Origin: an uncultured Pseudoflavonifractor sp.
GTDB lineage: Bacteria; Bacillota; Clostridia; Oscillospirales; Oscillospiraceae
Assembly: GCA_947565875.1 (NCBI GenBank)
Contig: CANOHR010000008.1
Span: 1 to 17,392 of the forward strand
Direction: 5' to 3'
Length of the DNA: 17,392 nt
The notes under the pieces are model-generated. The model did no database searches. It saw only the letters and a list, made by a program, of their open reading frames with translations, and had not been told where the DNA came from. Shown here piece after piece: positions 7,281-14,002 of the stretch (position 1 is its first letter; the number at the start of each line of letters is the position of its first letter). Position numbers and translations under genes: made by a program.

Positions 7281-8339
7281 ATGCTGGACAAGTTAAAAGC
7301 CATCGAGCAGCGCTACCAGGAGGTGGAGGCCCGCCTTGCTGATAACGCGACCTATGCCGACCCTGCCCTGGCGGCTAAGCTGAACCAGGAGCAGAAGGAG
7401 CTTTCCCCCCTGATGGAGGCATACCGGACCTACCTGCGGACCCAAAGGACCCTGGAGGAGAGCCAGAGCCTTTTTTCCGATCCCGACTTGGGGGAACTGG
7501 CTCATGAGGAGTTTACCGCCGCCAAGGCCGCCCTTCCGGAGTTGGAAAACCAGTTAAAAATTCTGCTTCTCCCCAAAGATCCCAACGACGAGAAAAACGT
7601 CATCGTGGAGATCCGGGCGGGAGTGGGAGGGGAGGAGGCAGCCCTTTTCGCCTCCGACCTCTACCGGATGTATTCTATGTATGCGGAAGGGAGACACTGG
7701 AGCGTAGAGGTGGACTCCCTCAGCGAGACCGAGTTGGGGGGCTTCAAAGAGATCTGCTTCACCATCCAGGGCTCCGGCGCATACAGCCGCCTGAAATTTG
7801 AAAGCGGCGTCCACCGGGTCCAGCGGGTCCCTGAGACTGAGTCCGGGGGAAGGATCCACACCTCTACCGTCACTGTGGCGGTGCTTCCCGAGATGGAGGA
7901 GGTAGATGTCAAGGTGGATCCTGCTGACATTGAGATGCAGGTCTTCCGTTCCTCGGGAGCGGGGGGGCAGCATATCAACAAGACCTCCTCCGCTGTCCGG
8001 CTCATCCATAAGCCTACGGGCATGGTGGTAGAGTGCCAACAGGAGAGGAGCCAGTTCCAGAACCGGGAAAAGGCCATGCGTATTTTGGCTTCCCGGCTCT
8101 ACGAGCAGGAGCGGGAGAAGGTGGAGGGAGCCTACGCCGCAGACCGGAAGAGCCAGGTGGGTTCCGGTATGCGCAACGAGCGGATCCGCACCTATAACTT
8201 TCCCCAGGGCCGTCTTACCGACCACCGGGTGAACCTGACCCTCTACAAGCTGGACACGGTGATGAACGGGACCATCGACGAGATCATTGACGCCCTTGTC
8301 ACTGCCGACCAGGCCGCACGTCTGGAGAGGGAACTGTAA
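7281..8339 (+). CDS. prfA: Peptide chain release factor 1
   Basis: 352 aa. Recognises UAA/UAG stop codons in the ribosomal A site and triggers hydrolysis of peptidyl-tRNA. The catalytic GGQ (228-230) sits in SSGAGGQHINKTSSAVR. The codon-recognition tripeptide is PET (184-186) in VQRVPETESGGRIHTS, the RF1 form (PxT) rather than the SPF of RF2. The N-terminal domain (about 1-100) is helical and the C-terminal region has DHRVNLTLYKL. Length is normal. SD AAAGGAGG is at 7265-7272. The gene stands after the REP-like cluster and has no obvious promoter of its own in the 205-bp gap. The methyltransferase prmC, which often neighbours prfA in Firmicutes, is not in the following position. RF1 also reads the TAG stops that overlap the palindromes in this window. 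Confidence 0.96.
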   Translation: MLDKLKAIEQRYQEVEARLADNATYADPALAAKLNQEQKELSPLMEAYRTYLRTQRTLEESQSLFSDPDLGELAHEEFTAAKAALPELENQLKILLLPKDPNDEKNVIVEIRAGVGGEEAALFASDLYRMYSMYAEGRHWSVEVDSLSETELGGFKEICFTIQGSGAYSRLKFESGVHRVQRVPETESGGRIHTSTVTVAVLPEMEEVDVKVDPADIEMQVFRSSGAGGQHINKTSSAVRLIHKPTGMVVECQQERSQFQNREKAMRILASRLYEQEREKVEGAYAADRKSQVGSGMRNERIRTYNFPQGRLTDHRVNLTLYKLDTVMNGTIDEIIDALVTADQAARLEREL

Positions 8340-8352
8340 TGTCTGTCGCTTC

Positions 8353-8368
8353 GTAGGGCGCAACGCCC
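8353..8368 (+). repeat. GTAG-headed palindromic element 4 (short, REP-like)
   Basis: GTAG (8353-8356) is followed by a short palindrome, GGGCG/CGCCC around CAA, overlapping the last G of the head. It lies 13 bp after the prfA stop and forms a pair with the longer palindrome at 8392-8417. Confidence 0.5.
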
Positions 8369-8391
8369 AGGCACACCACCCCGCCATCATC

Positions 8392-8417
8392 GTGGGGTGC
8401 GACGCCCCCGTCGCACC
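8392..8417 (+). repeat. GTGG-headed palindromic element 5 (REP-like variant)
   Basis: The head reads GTGG (8392-8395) instead of GTAG and is followed at once by a perfect 8-bp stem: GGTGCGAC (8396-8403) with GTCGCACC (8410-8417) around a six-base loop. Layout and size match elements 2 and 3. Confidence 0.55.
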
Positions 8418-8456
8418 ATTCCACTAAAAAACTGCCGAAGGAAGGAACATTCAGAT

Positions 8457-8726
8457 ATGGAACTTCGCATCGATTTCCCCAAACTGCCTGAAAACAAGAC
8501 CCTGGCCGACATGAAAGCTGAACTGGACGCCGTCCTTCAGGATGACGGCTGGCTCTTTACCTCCGGCCGGACCGGGGAGGGTGGCTTTGTGGAGTTGGAA
8601 TTGGAGGATGAGAAGCAGAACCCCAAATACGGTATCCTGGCGGTCAAAACCTACCTCCAGAAGGCAGGCTTTGACCCCTATACCACCATCGACCTCCAGG
8701 GAACCAAGACCCGTATTTTTGACTAA
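8457..8726 (+). CDS. Small protein of unknown function (89 aa)
   Basis: Not recognised. The start at ATG 8457 is chosen for the SD AAGGA at 8442-8446; an in-frame extension to 8397 would run through the palindromic element and lacks a ribosome binding site. The product is soluble, acidic in the middle (ELELEDEKQNP, about 48-58) and has no signal peptide or membrane segment. It begins MELRIDFPKLPENKTLADMK, has GWLFTSGRTGEGGFVELEL around 31-49, and ends with TTIDLQGTKTRIFD, so a small alpha/beta fold is plausible. It lies between prfA and tsaC, 15 bp before the latter, so it is probably co-transcribed with translation-related genes. Coding is supported by codon use like its neighbours and by the tight spacing. 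Confidence 0.75.
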   Translation: MELRIDFPKLPENKTLADMKAELDAVLQDDGWLFTSGRTGEGGFVELELEDEKQNPKYGILAVKTYLQKAGFDPYTTIDLQGTKTRIFD

Positions 8727-8741
8727 GGACGGGTGACAGGG

Positions 8742-9758
8742 ATGGAAACCAAACGCCTGAGCCCCTCGGATGTAAAGGAGGGGGCCAAGATCATATCCTC
8801 CGGCGGACTTCTGGGGATCCCCACTGAGACGGTCTACGGCCTGGGGGCCAACGGTCTGGATGCTGGGGCGGTAAAGGCCATCTTTGAGGCCAAGGGCCGC
8901 CCTCAGGATAACCCCCTCATTCTCCATATTCCCTCAACGGACTGGCTGGAACGGTACTGTGAGGAGATCCTGCCCATTGCCTACGAACTGGCGGACCGGT
9001 TCTGGCCGGGACCTCTTACCATGATCCTGAAGCGGAAGAGCGTCGTTCCTGACGCGGTCACCGCAGGACTGGATACGGTGGGGATGCGCTGCCCCGACTG
9101 CACCGTCACACGGCAGGTCATCGCTGCCGCCGGTGTGCCCGTCGCCGCCCCCTCCGGAAACGCCTCGGGCCGGCCCAGTCCCACCACGGCCCAGGCCATG
9201 CTGGAGGATATGGATGGAAAAATCAACGCTATTCTGGACGGAGGACCCTGCAAGGTGGGGGTGGAGTCCACCATTATTGATCTGACCGTAATGCCTCCCC
9301 GTCTTCTCCGCCCAGGCGGGGTGACCCTGGAGGAACTGGAAGAGACCCTGGGCGAGGTGGCCGTGGACCAGGCGGTCCGCCGCCTTATGGATCCGGGAGA
9401 GAAGCCCCGGGCCCCCGGCATGAAGTACCGCCATTATGCCCCAAAGGCCCCCGTCACCGTGGTGAAAGGAGACCCAGATATGACGGCGGGGTACATCGTA
9501 GCCCGGATGGGGGAAAAGAGCGGGATCATCTGCTTTGACGAGTTCAAAGGTTATTTTCGGGGCCGCCCGGTGGAGACCCTGGGACCCGCCGCCGACCAGG
9601 CCGCCCAGGCCCGGCACATTTTTGAGGCCCTCCGGGCTTTCGACCATCTGGACGTAACGGACATTTGGGCCCAGTCCCCGGCGGATACGGGGATCGGCCT
9701 GGCGGTGACCAACCGTCTCAACAAAGCCGCAGGCTTTCACATCATTGAGTTGCCGTAG
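8742..9758 (+). CDS. tsaC: L-threonylcarbamoyladenylate synthase, Sua5 type
   Basis: 338 aa. Makes threonylcarbamoyl-AMP from Thr, bicarbonate and ATP, the first step of t6A37 tRNA modification. The YrdC domain has PTETVYGLGANGL (27-39), the substrate-binding KGRPQDNPLILHI (51-63) and APSGNASGRPSPTTA (136-150). The C-terminal Sua5 extension carries PGMKYRHYAPKAP (225-237), so this is the two-domain Sua5/YwlC form rather than short TsaC. ATG 8742 is preferred, with AAGGA at 8725-8729; a GTG at 8733 is in frame but only 3 nt from that SD. Either start leaves the domain intact. The TAG stop (9756-9758) is embedded in a GTAG that precedes a perfect 11-bp palindrome. Confidence 0.94.
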   Translation: METKRLSPSDVKEGAKIISSGGLLGIPTETVYGLGANGLDAGAVKAIFEAKGRPQDNPLILHIPSTDWLERYCEEILPIAYELADRFWPGPLTMILKRKSVVPDAVTAGLDTVGMRCPDCTVTRQVIAAAGVPVAAPSGNASGRPSPTTAQAMLEDMDGKINAILDGGPCKVGVESTIIDLTVMPPRLLRPGGVTLEELEETLGEVAVDQAVRRLMDPGEKPRAPGMKYRHYAPKAPVTVVKGDPDMTAGYIVARMGEKSGIICFDEFKGYFRGRPVETLGPAADQAAQARHIFEALRAFDHLDVTDIWAQSPADTGIGLAVTNRLNKAAGFHIIELP

Positions 9759-9789
9759 GATGGCATGGCGGGGGTAAGCCCCCGCCATG
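9755..9789 (+). repeat. GTAG-headed palindromic element 6 (REP-like), overlapping the tsaC stop
   Basis: GTAG (9755-9758) includes the tsaC stop. After a five-base spacer comes a perfect 11-bp stem, CATGGCGGGGG (9764-9774) with CCCCCGCCATG (9779-9789), around a TAAG loop. No T-tract follows. The head-to-stem spacer is longer than in elements 2 and 3. Confidence 0.6.
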
Positions 9790-9809
9790 TACGGGCAAAG
9801 GAGAAAACC

Positions 9810-10016
9810 ATGGACTATACCAGGGAAGACCTTCAGGAGGCCCACCGTCAGATCGCCTCTACCATACATAAGCTGAATGAGGTGATCAAAACCTTTGAGG
9901 CTAAGCCTGACCCTGACCGCTACAAATCTCAGCTTACGCTGGCCCGCCGCCGGGTGGCGGCCTTTACGCTGGCCCAACAGCTGATTCGGGATCAGTTGGA
10001 CCATCAGGAAATGTAG
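9810..10016 (+). CDS. Small helical protein of unknown function (68 aa)
   Basis: The start at ATG 9810 has a textbook SD, AAAGGAG at 9797-9803; the reading frame is open further upstream, but that stretch is the palindrome of element 6. The product is highly charged and almost certainly all-helical: MDYTREDLQEAHRQIASTIH, then KLNEVIKTFEAKPDPDRYKS, then a basic TLARRRVAAF segment. The pattern suggests two helices forming a small hairpin. It feels like a conserved clostridial hypothetical, but I cannot name a family or function. Its neighbours are tsaC upstream and an HD-domain gene downstream. The TAG stop lies in a GTAG that heads another palindrome. Confidence 0.8.
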   Translation: MDYTREDLQEAHRQIASTIHKLNEVIKTFEAKPDPDRYKSQLTLARRRVAAFTLAQQLIRDQLDHQEM

Positions 10017-10036
10017 AGGAGGGGTTTGCCCCTCCC
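10013..10036 (+). repeat. GTAG-headed palindromic element 7 (REP-like), overlapping a stop codon
   Basis: GTAG (10013-10016) contains the TAG stop of the 68-aa gene. GGAGGGG (10018-10024) then pairs with CCCCTCC (10029-10035) around TTTG. The following bases are A-rich, not T-rich, so it is not a plus-strand terminator. Confidence 0.55.
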
Positions 10037-10078
10037 GTAAAAAATGGAATAAAACCACACACAGAAAGGAAGATCCCC

Positions 10079-10678
10079 ATGAGCCCTCTTAACGCCAATG
10101 TCACCCGGGAAAAAGCCCTGGAGACCCTGAAAACCTATAATACCGAACCTTTCCATATCCGCCATGCCCTTACCGTGGAGGCGGTCATGGGCTGGATGGC
10201 TGATGACTTGGGCCATGGGGAGGACAAGGAGTTCTGGTCCCTTGTGGGTCTTATGCACGACGTGGACTTTGAGAAATGGCCCGAGGAACACTGTGTGAAG
10301 GCTCCTGAGCTTTTGAAGGAGGCGGGCTTCACGCCGGAGTTTATCCACGCTGTCTGCGCCCACGGCTTTGGCATGACGGGAACCGACTGCAAGCCTGAAC
10401 TGGAGATGGAAAAGGTCCTCTTTGCCTGTGATGAGCTTACCGGGCTTATCGGAGCCGCCGCCCTTATGCGGCCCAGCAAGTCCACTAAGGATATGGAACT
10501 CAAGAGTCTGAAAAAGAAGTTCAAGGACAAGAAATTTGCCGCCGGATGCTCCCGGGAATGCATTGCCCAGGGGGCGGAAAATCTGGGTTGGGAACTGGAT
10601 GCCCTTTTGGAAAAGACCCTTCGGGCCATGGCGGAGACGGAGGACGACATGGAGGCGGAGGTAGCGGCCAATACCTGA
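10079..10678 (+). CDS. HD-domain phosphohydrolase-like protein
   Basis: 199-aa soluble protein of the HD superfamily. The metal-binding pattern is complete: His29 (FHIRHAL), His60-Asp61 (LMHDVDF), His95 (CAHGF) and Asp118 (CDELTG), spaced as in small HD hydrolases that act on nucleotides or phosphate esters. The substrate cannot be predicted. The tail (about 137-199) is Lys-rich and then acidic (AETEDDMEAEV). The start ATG 10079 has the SD AAAGGAAG upstream. It lies in the tsaC-coaE stretch of plus-strand genes without an evident promoter. Confidence 0.85.
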   Translation: MSPLNANVTREKALETLKTYNTEPFHIRHALTVEAVMGWMADDLGHGEDKEFWSLVGLMHDVDFEKWPEEHCVKAPELLKEAGFTPEFIHAVCAHGFGMTGTDCKPELEMEKVLFACDELTGLIGAAALMRPSKSTKDMELKSLKKKFKDKKFAAGCSRECIAQGAENLGWELDALLEKTLRAMAETEDDMEAEVAANT

Positions 10679-10756
10679 GCGTCCCACCGGGGTATTGCCA
10701 CCTCTTCCGGATGATCCTGTGGGACTACCATCCCGACGGGGCTTCAAAATGACCCT

Positions 10757-10783
10757 GTAGGGACCGCCGTCCCCGGCGATCCG
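10757..10783 (+). repeat. GTAG-headed palindromic element 8 (REP-like)
   Basis: GTAG (10757-10760) is followed by an imperfect stem: CGCCG (10765-10769) pairs with CGGCG (10774-10778) around TCCC, extended by GGA/TCC across a bulge. It lies in the 141-bp gap between the HD gene and coaE. The rest of that gap shows no coding potential or terminator. Confidence 0.55.
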
Positions 10784-10819
10784 GAGCTTACCACAACCCA
10801 AAGGAGAAGAGGGAGTGTC

Positions 10820-11422
10820 GTGAAGATCATCGGTATCACCGGCCCCACCGGGGCGGGAAAAACCACGGCGTTAAAGGTCCTGCGCTCCCTGGGGGCGGAG
10901 ACGGTGGACGCGGACAAGGTCTACCACACTCTTCTGGAGGAGTGCGGGGAAATGAAGGTCGAGCTTGTCCGGGCCTTTGGAAAGAATATCCTGGATAAAG
11001 AGGGCAAAATAAGCAGGAGGCGGCTTGCAAAGGCGGTCTATCCGAACCGCCTGGAGGAGTTGAACGCCGTCACTCATCCCTATGTGGTGGAAAGGATCGG
11101 CGCTATGCTCCCGCCGGCGGAGGCGGCGGGAAAGCCCGCCTTTGCCATCGACGCCATCGCTTTGTTTGAAAGCGGCCTCTCCCGCTGGTGCGATGAAACG
11201 GTGGCGGTGCTGGCTCCCAAAGAACTGCGCCTTCGCAGGATCATGGCCCGGGACAGCCTCGATGAAGGGGATGCCCTTCGCCGGGTGGAGGCTCAGAAGC
11301 CGGACGGCTTTTACCGGGAAAAGTGTTCCTGCGTACTGGAAAACCGGCCGGGGGATACGCCGGAAGAATTTGAGCGGCGCGCCAAGGAACTTTTTCGGAA
11401 GCTGCTTTTGGGATCCTGCTGA
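10820..11422 (+). CDS. coaE: Dephospho-CoA kinase
   Basis: 200 aa, the normal size. Phosphorylates dephospho-CoA at the ribose 3' position, the last step of coenzyme A synthesis. The P-loop GPTGAGKTT is at residues 8-16, the substrate-side motif DADKVYH is at 30-36, and LFESGL plus the lid region RRIMARDSLDEGDALRR are typical of CoaE. The start is GTG 10820, with GGGAG 4 nt upstream and AAGGAG at 10801-10806; the N-terminus KIIGITGPTGAGKT aligns with the family without any extension, which supports it. Codon use matches its neighbours. A 76-bp gap follows before the aminopeptidase. Confidence 0.95.
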   Translation: MKIIGITGPTGAGKTTALKVLRSLGAETVDADKVYHTLLEECGEMKVELVRAFGKNILDKEGKISRRRLAKAVYPNRLEELNAVTHPYVVERIGAMLPPAEAAGKPAFAIDAIALFESGLSRWCDETVAVLAPKELRLRRIMARDSLDEGDALRRVEAQKPDGFYREKCSCVLENRPGDTPEEFERRAKELFRKLLLGSC

Positions 11423-11498
11423 AAAATTTTCCCAAATCATAGAAAAGTTCATAATTTGGTGGTATCCTATATTACACGATCACCAAGGAGGTAACGGT

Positions 11499-12908
11499 AT
11501 GGATGAAAAGGTAAAGACTCCCGCCCAGTTGCGGCGGGAGCGGCTGCTGGATGACAGGAAGAACGGGTATGACCGTCTGTCTCCCGAGGACGAGACGGCC
11601 ATGCAGAGCTACTGCGAGGATTACAAGAAGTTTCTTGACGCCGCCAAGACCGAACGGGAGGCGGTGGATGAGGCGGTACGCCAGGCCCAGGCCAAGGGGT
11701 TTACCCCCTTTACCAGGGGGATGACGGTGAAGCCCGGCGACAAGCTATACCGGGTAAACCGGGGCAAGGCGCTGATGCTGGCGGTCATCGGGGAAAAATC
11801 CTTGGCCGACGGCGTCTCCATCGGTGCGGCCCACATTGATGCTCCCCGGCTGGATCTGAAGCCCCAGCCCCTTTATGAGGACAGTGAACTGTGCTTTTTG
11901 AAGACACACTACTATGGCGGTATCCGCAAATACCAGTGGGTCACCATTCCTCTGGAACTCCATGGTGTGGTAGTGCGCGCTGATGGCTCCGCCATCCGGG
12001 TGGCCATTGGCACGGGAGTGGGAGATCCGGTGTTTACCGTAGACGACCTGCTGCCCCACCTGGGCCGGGAGCAGGCCAAAAAGCCCATGGCGGAGGCCAT
12101 TCCCGGGGAGAACCTGAATATCCTGGTGGGCTCCCGTCCCTTTAAGGAGGACGAGGGCGCCAACCGGGTGAAGCTGGCCATTATGGAGATCCTCAACCGG
12201 AAGTATGGGCTTATCGAAGCCGACTTTATCTCCGCCGAGTTGGAGGCGGTACCTGCTTTTCGGGCCAGCGACGTGGGCTTTGACCGTTCCCTGATCGGGG
12301 CCTACGGTCAGGATGACCGGGTGTGTTCCTACGCCTGCCTTGCCGCTCTGCTGAATAGTGAAAATCCGGCCCACACCGCCGTGTGTGTGCTGGCGGACAA
12401 GGAAGAGATTGGGTCTGAGGGAGTCTCCGGCATGAAGTCGGCCGCCTTTGACACCTTCATGAGCGATCTCTGCGACGCACAGAGGGTGGCTCTCAAGACC
12501 TGCTATGAGCATTCCTTCTGTCTTTCCGCCGATGTGACGGCGGCTTACGACCCCAACTTTGCCGAGGTTTATGAGAAGGCCAACAGCGCTATGGTGAATT
12601 ACGGCCTGGGTCTTTGCAAATATACCGGCTCCGGCGGCAAGTCCGGTTCCTCCGACGCCTCCGCCGAGGTGGTGGGTTTCATCCGCCGGATCTTTGACCA
12701 GGCGGGGGTCATCTGGCAGATGGCAGAACTGGGCAAGGTGGACGCCGGCGGCGGCGGCACGGTGGCCAAGTTTATGGCAGAGCGGGATATCGACACACTG
12801 GATGCGGGAGTTCCCGTTCTCAGTATGCACGCTCCCTTTGAGACCACAGGTAAGCTGGACTGCTATATGATGTACAAGGGCATGAAGGCGGTCTACCAGG
12901 CGGGCTAA
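11499..12908 (+). CDS. M18 family zinc aminopeptidase
   Basis: 469 aa. A cytoplasmic dodecameric metallo-aminopeptidase of the aminopeptidase I / aspartyl aminopeptidase family, which removes N-terminal residues from peptides. All expected metal-site positions are present: His112 and Asp114 (AHIDAPR), Asp272 (QDDR), Glu302-Glu303 (ADKEEIGSEG), Asp345 (SADVT) and His444 (SMHAPFE). GGKSGSSDASAE (379-390) and the C-terminal DCYMMYKGMKAVYQA are family landmarks. ATG 11499 is preceded by AAGGAGGT (11485-11492). The same frame stays open back into coaE, but that extension has no family similarity. A T/A-rich gap upstream could hold a promoter, but no boxes stand out. Substrate preference (acidic versus neutral residues) is unclear. 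Confidence 0.94.
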   Translation: MDEKVKTPAQLRRERLLDDRKNGYDRLSPEDETAMQSYCEDYKKFLDAAKTEREAVDEAVRQAQAKGFTPFTRGMTVKPGDKLYRVNRGKALMLAVIGEKSLADGVSIGAAHIDAPRLDLKPQPLYEDSELCFLKTHYYGGIRKYQWVTIPLELHGVVVRADGSAIRVAIGTGVGDPVFTVDDLLPHLGREQAKKPMAEAIPGENLNILVGSRPFKEDEGANRVKLAIMEILNRKYGLIEADFISAELEAVPAFRASDVGFDRSLIGAYGQDDRVCSYACLAALLNSENPAHTAVCVLADKEEIGSEGVSGMKSAAFDTFMSDLCDAQRVALKTCYEHSFCLSADVTAAYDPNFAEVYEKANSAMVNYGLGLCKYTGSGGKSGSSDASAEVVGFIRRIFDQAGVIWQMAELGKVDAGGGGTVAKFMAERDIDTLDAGVPVLSMHAPFETTGKLDCYMMYKGMKAVYQAG

Positions 12909-12910
12909 AA

Positions 12911-12950
12911 GAAAAACCAAGGGCCGACGCTCAAATGAGCGTCGGCCCTT
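12911..12950. terminator. Convergent terminator hairpin between the aminopeptidase and gerQ
   Basis: A perfect 14-bp stem pairs 12919-12932 with 12937-12950 around an AAAT loop. Read on the minus strand it is followed by TTTTTC and TTTT (12911-12918 and beyond), an excellent intrinsic terminator for the gerQ operon. On the plus strand the tail (ACGTTTATC) is much poorer, so it may stop the aminopeptidase transcript less efficiently. Confidence 0.88.
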
Positions 12951-12995
12951 ACGTTTATCGAAGTGGGTAAAAGAGGTTCCTAACGGTCCCCTTTC

Positions 12996-13481
12996 TTACG
13001 CCATCCCTCCAGGATAGGTGCCGGCGCATCCGGCCCCCATGCAGCCTCCGCCGGAAACTCCGGTGGAGGGGGCGACAGCTACCCCCCGCATTCCGTTGGT
13101 GGGGAACATGGGGTGGTTGACCTGCCAGGGACGGTGACCGGGAAGGAAGAAGGTGACGAACTTCACCGAGAAGATGTCGCAAGTAATAAAGGTCTGGCTT
13201 ACCTCCTCGTAGAGGGTGACCACGCTGGTGCCCACGGCATAGAGAATGCCCGCCTTCTGCGTGAGGGTCTGGGTGCCGATCAGAAATTCGATGACCACAT
13301 ATTCTCCCAGGTTGTCGTTCAAAAACTGCTGCATGGACCCTTCCATGGCGGGGGTGTTGAAGTTTTGTTCCGGTGGGGTGTTGATGCCGGCTTCGCCCTG
13401 GACCGCCGGGCTGGACATATTTGCCATATCGGCGGCGCTGTAGGTGACGGCACCGGCGCTGTTGGGATAAAGTCTTGCCAT
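12996..13481 (-). CDS. gerQ: GerQ-like spore coat / germination protein
   Basis: 161 aa. GerQ is a coat-associated protein needed for CwlJ to localise and act during spore germination. The core domain (about 46-115) contains LNDNLGEYVVIEFLIGTQ (54-71), GILYAVGTSVVTLY (78-91) and CDIFSVKFVTFF (101-112), closely matching clostridial GerQ. The minus-strand SD AGGAGG stands 8-9 nt before the ATG. It is the distal gene of a cwlJ-gerQ operon, the arrangement reported in Bacillus cereus-group species. Differences from B. subtilis GerQ: only two Lys (76 and 107) and none near the N-terminus, where the Bacillus protein is transglutaminase cross-linked. After the core there is a Gly-rich tail with Cys147 and Cys152 (GGGCMGAGCAG). 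A larger overlapping frame (12955-13488) is a shadow. Confidence 0.85.
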   Translation of the reverse strand: MARLYPNSAGAVTYSAADMANMSSPAVQGEAGINTPPEQNFNTPAMEGSMQQFLNDNLGEYVVIEFLIGTQTLTQKAGILYAVGTSVVTLYEEVSQTFITCDIFSVKFVTFFLPGHRPWQVNHPMFPTNGMRGVAVAPSTGVSGGGCMGAGCAGTYPGGMA

Positions 13482-13530
13482 AAATCACAGCCTCCTAAAA
13501 ATGTAAATCGTCAGGCTTTTGCCTGGTTTT

Positions 13531-13545
13531 GTAGGGCGCGCCGGG
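13531..13545 (+). repeat. GTAG-headed GC palindrome between cwlJ and gerQ (possible REP-like element 9)
   Basis: GTAG (13531-13534) is followed by the self-complementary GGCGCGCC (13535-13542). It lies directly beyond the cwlJ stop on the opposite strand, so its head points toward the end of cwlJ. It is shorter than the other elements and without a longer stem, so the assignment is tentative. Confidence 0.4.
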
Positions 13546-13980
13546 TTATGTATCCGCGTACGCGTCTGTAGGATTATAGAAGCAGTGGTCGCCGATGCGG
13601 ATGGCAAAGACGCCCACCTTGGTGGGGAAATAGGTGCGGCATTCAGGACTGTATGGATTGAAAAACCACAGGGCGGTACCCAGGTTGGTAAGTCGGTGGC
13701 CCGCCATGGCCCACTCGGCAATGTCCCAGTGGATCTGCTCCAGGGACATGTTGTAGATGTTCTGGGCATTATACTCTCCACCCACGGTCTCCATGGCGCA
13801 GACGAACTGCCGGGGCTGGAACACCACGGCCCGGACCGTTTTATAACGGGAATATTCGCCGTAGGTCACGTTGACCCGGTTCATCACCACGCTGGCAACC
13901 GCCTTCATGCCGTTTTCCCCTTCGCCTCCTGCCTCGCACTTGATGATACGGGCCAGGATCTCCAGGTCAGAATATGCCAT
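13546..13980 (-). CDS. cwlJ: Spore cortex-lytic cell wall hydrolase CwlJ
   Basis: 144 aa, essentially the size of Bacillus CwlJ. Degrades the muramic-delta-lactam cortex peptidoglycan during spore germination. It has no signal peptide, as expected for a protein made in the mother cell and laid into the coat. The single SleB/CwlJ hydrolase domain shows LARIIKCEAGGEGENGMKAV (9-28) with the presumed catalytic Glu in the CEAGGE cluster, VVMNRV (31-36), VFQPRQF (53-59), ALWFFNP, and the near-terminal HCFYNPT that is characteristic of CwlJ. The SD AAAGGAG lies 7 nt before the ATG on the minus strand. It is 22 bp after the 137-aa membrane protein gene and 64 bp before gerQ, so the three should form one operon. 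Confidence 0.93.
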   Translation of the reverse strand: MAYSDLEILARIIKCEAGGEGENGMKAVASVVMNRVNVTYGEYSRYKTVRAVVFQPRQFVCAMETVGGEYNAQNIYNMSLEQIHWDIAEWAMAGHRLTNLGTALWFFNPYSPECRTYFPTKVGVFAIRIGDHCFYNPTDAYADT

Positions 13981-14002
13981 TGTCTCACTCCTTTGTCCGT
14001 GG

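Noticed and set aside
11408..11435. TTGGGA/TCCCAA inverted repeat after coaE
   Set aside because: Short stem with a 16-base loop and no T-tract; no clear operator or terminator role.
11082..11498. Possible 139-residue N-terminal extension of the aminopeptidase overlapping coaE
   Set aside because: It reads coaE out of frame, has no family similarity, and an ideal SD precedes ATG 11499.
11745..12920. 391-codon open frame on the minus strand opposite the M18 aminopeptidase
   Set aside because: Shadow of a clearly identified enzyme; its end crosses the terminator region, and its composition (His/Gly-rich, no motifs) is typical of antisense frames.
12955..13488. 177-codon minus-strand frame overlapping gerQ
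   Set aside because: Arg/His/Pro-rich out-of-frame shadow; the 161-aa frame has the SD and the GerQ core.
13512..13530. CAGGC-TTTT-GCCTG hairpin with a short T run between cwlJ and gerQ
   Set aside because: Only a 5-bp stem, and the T run lies on the strand opposite the operon; it could be minor RNA structure, but is not a supported terminator.
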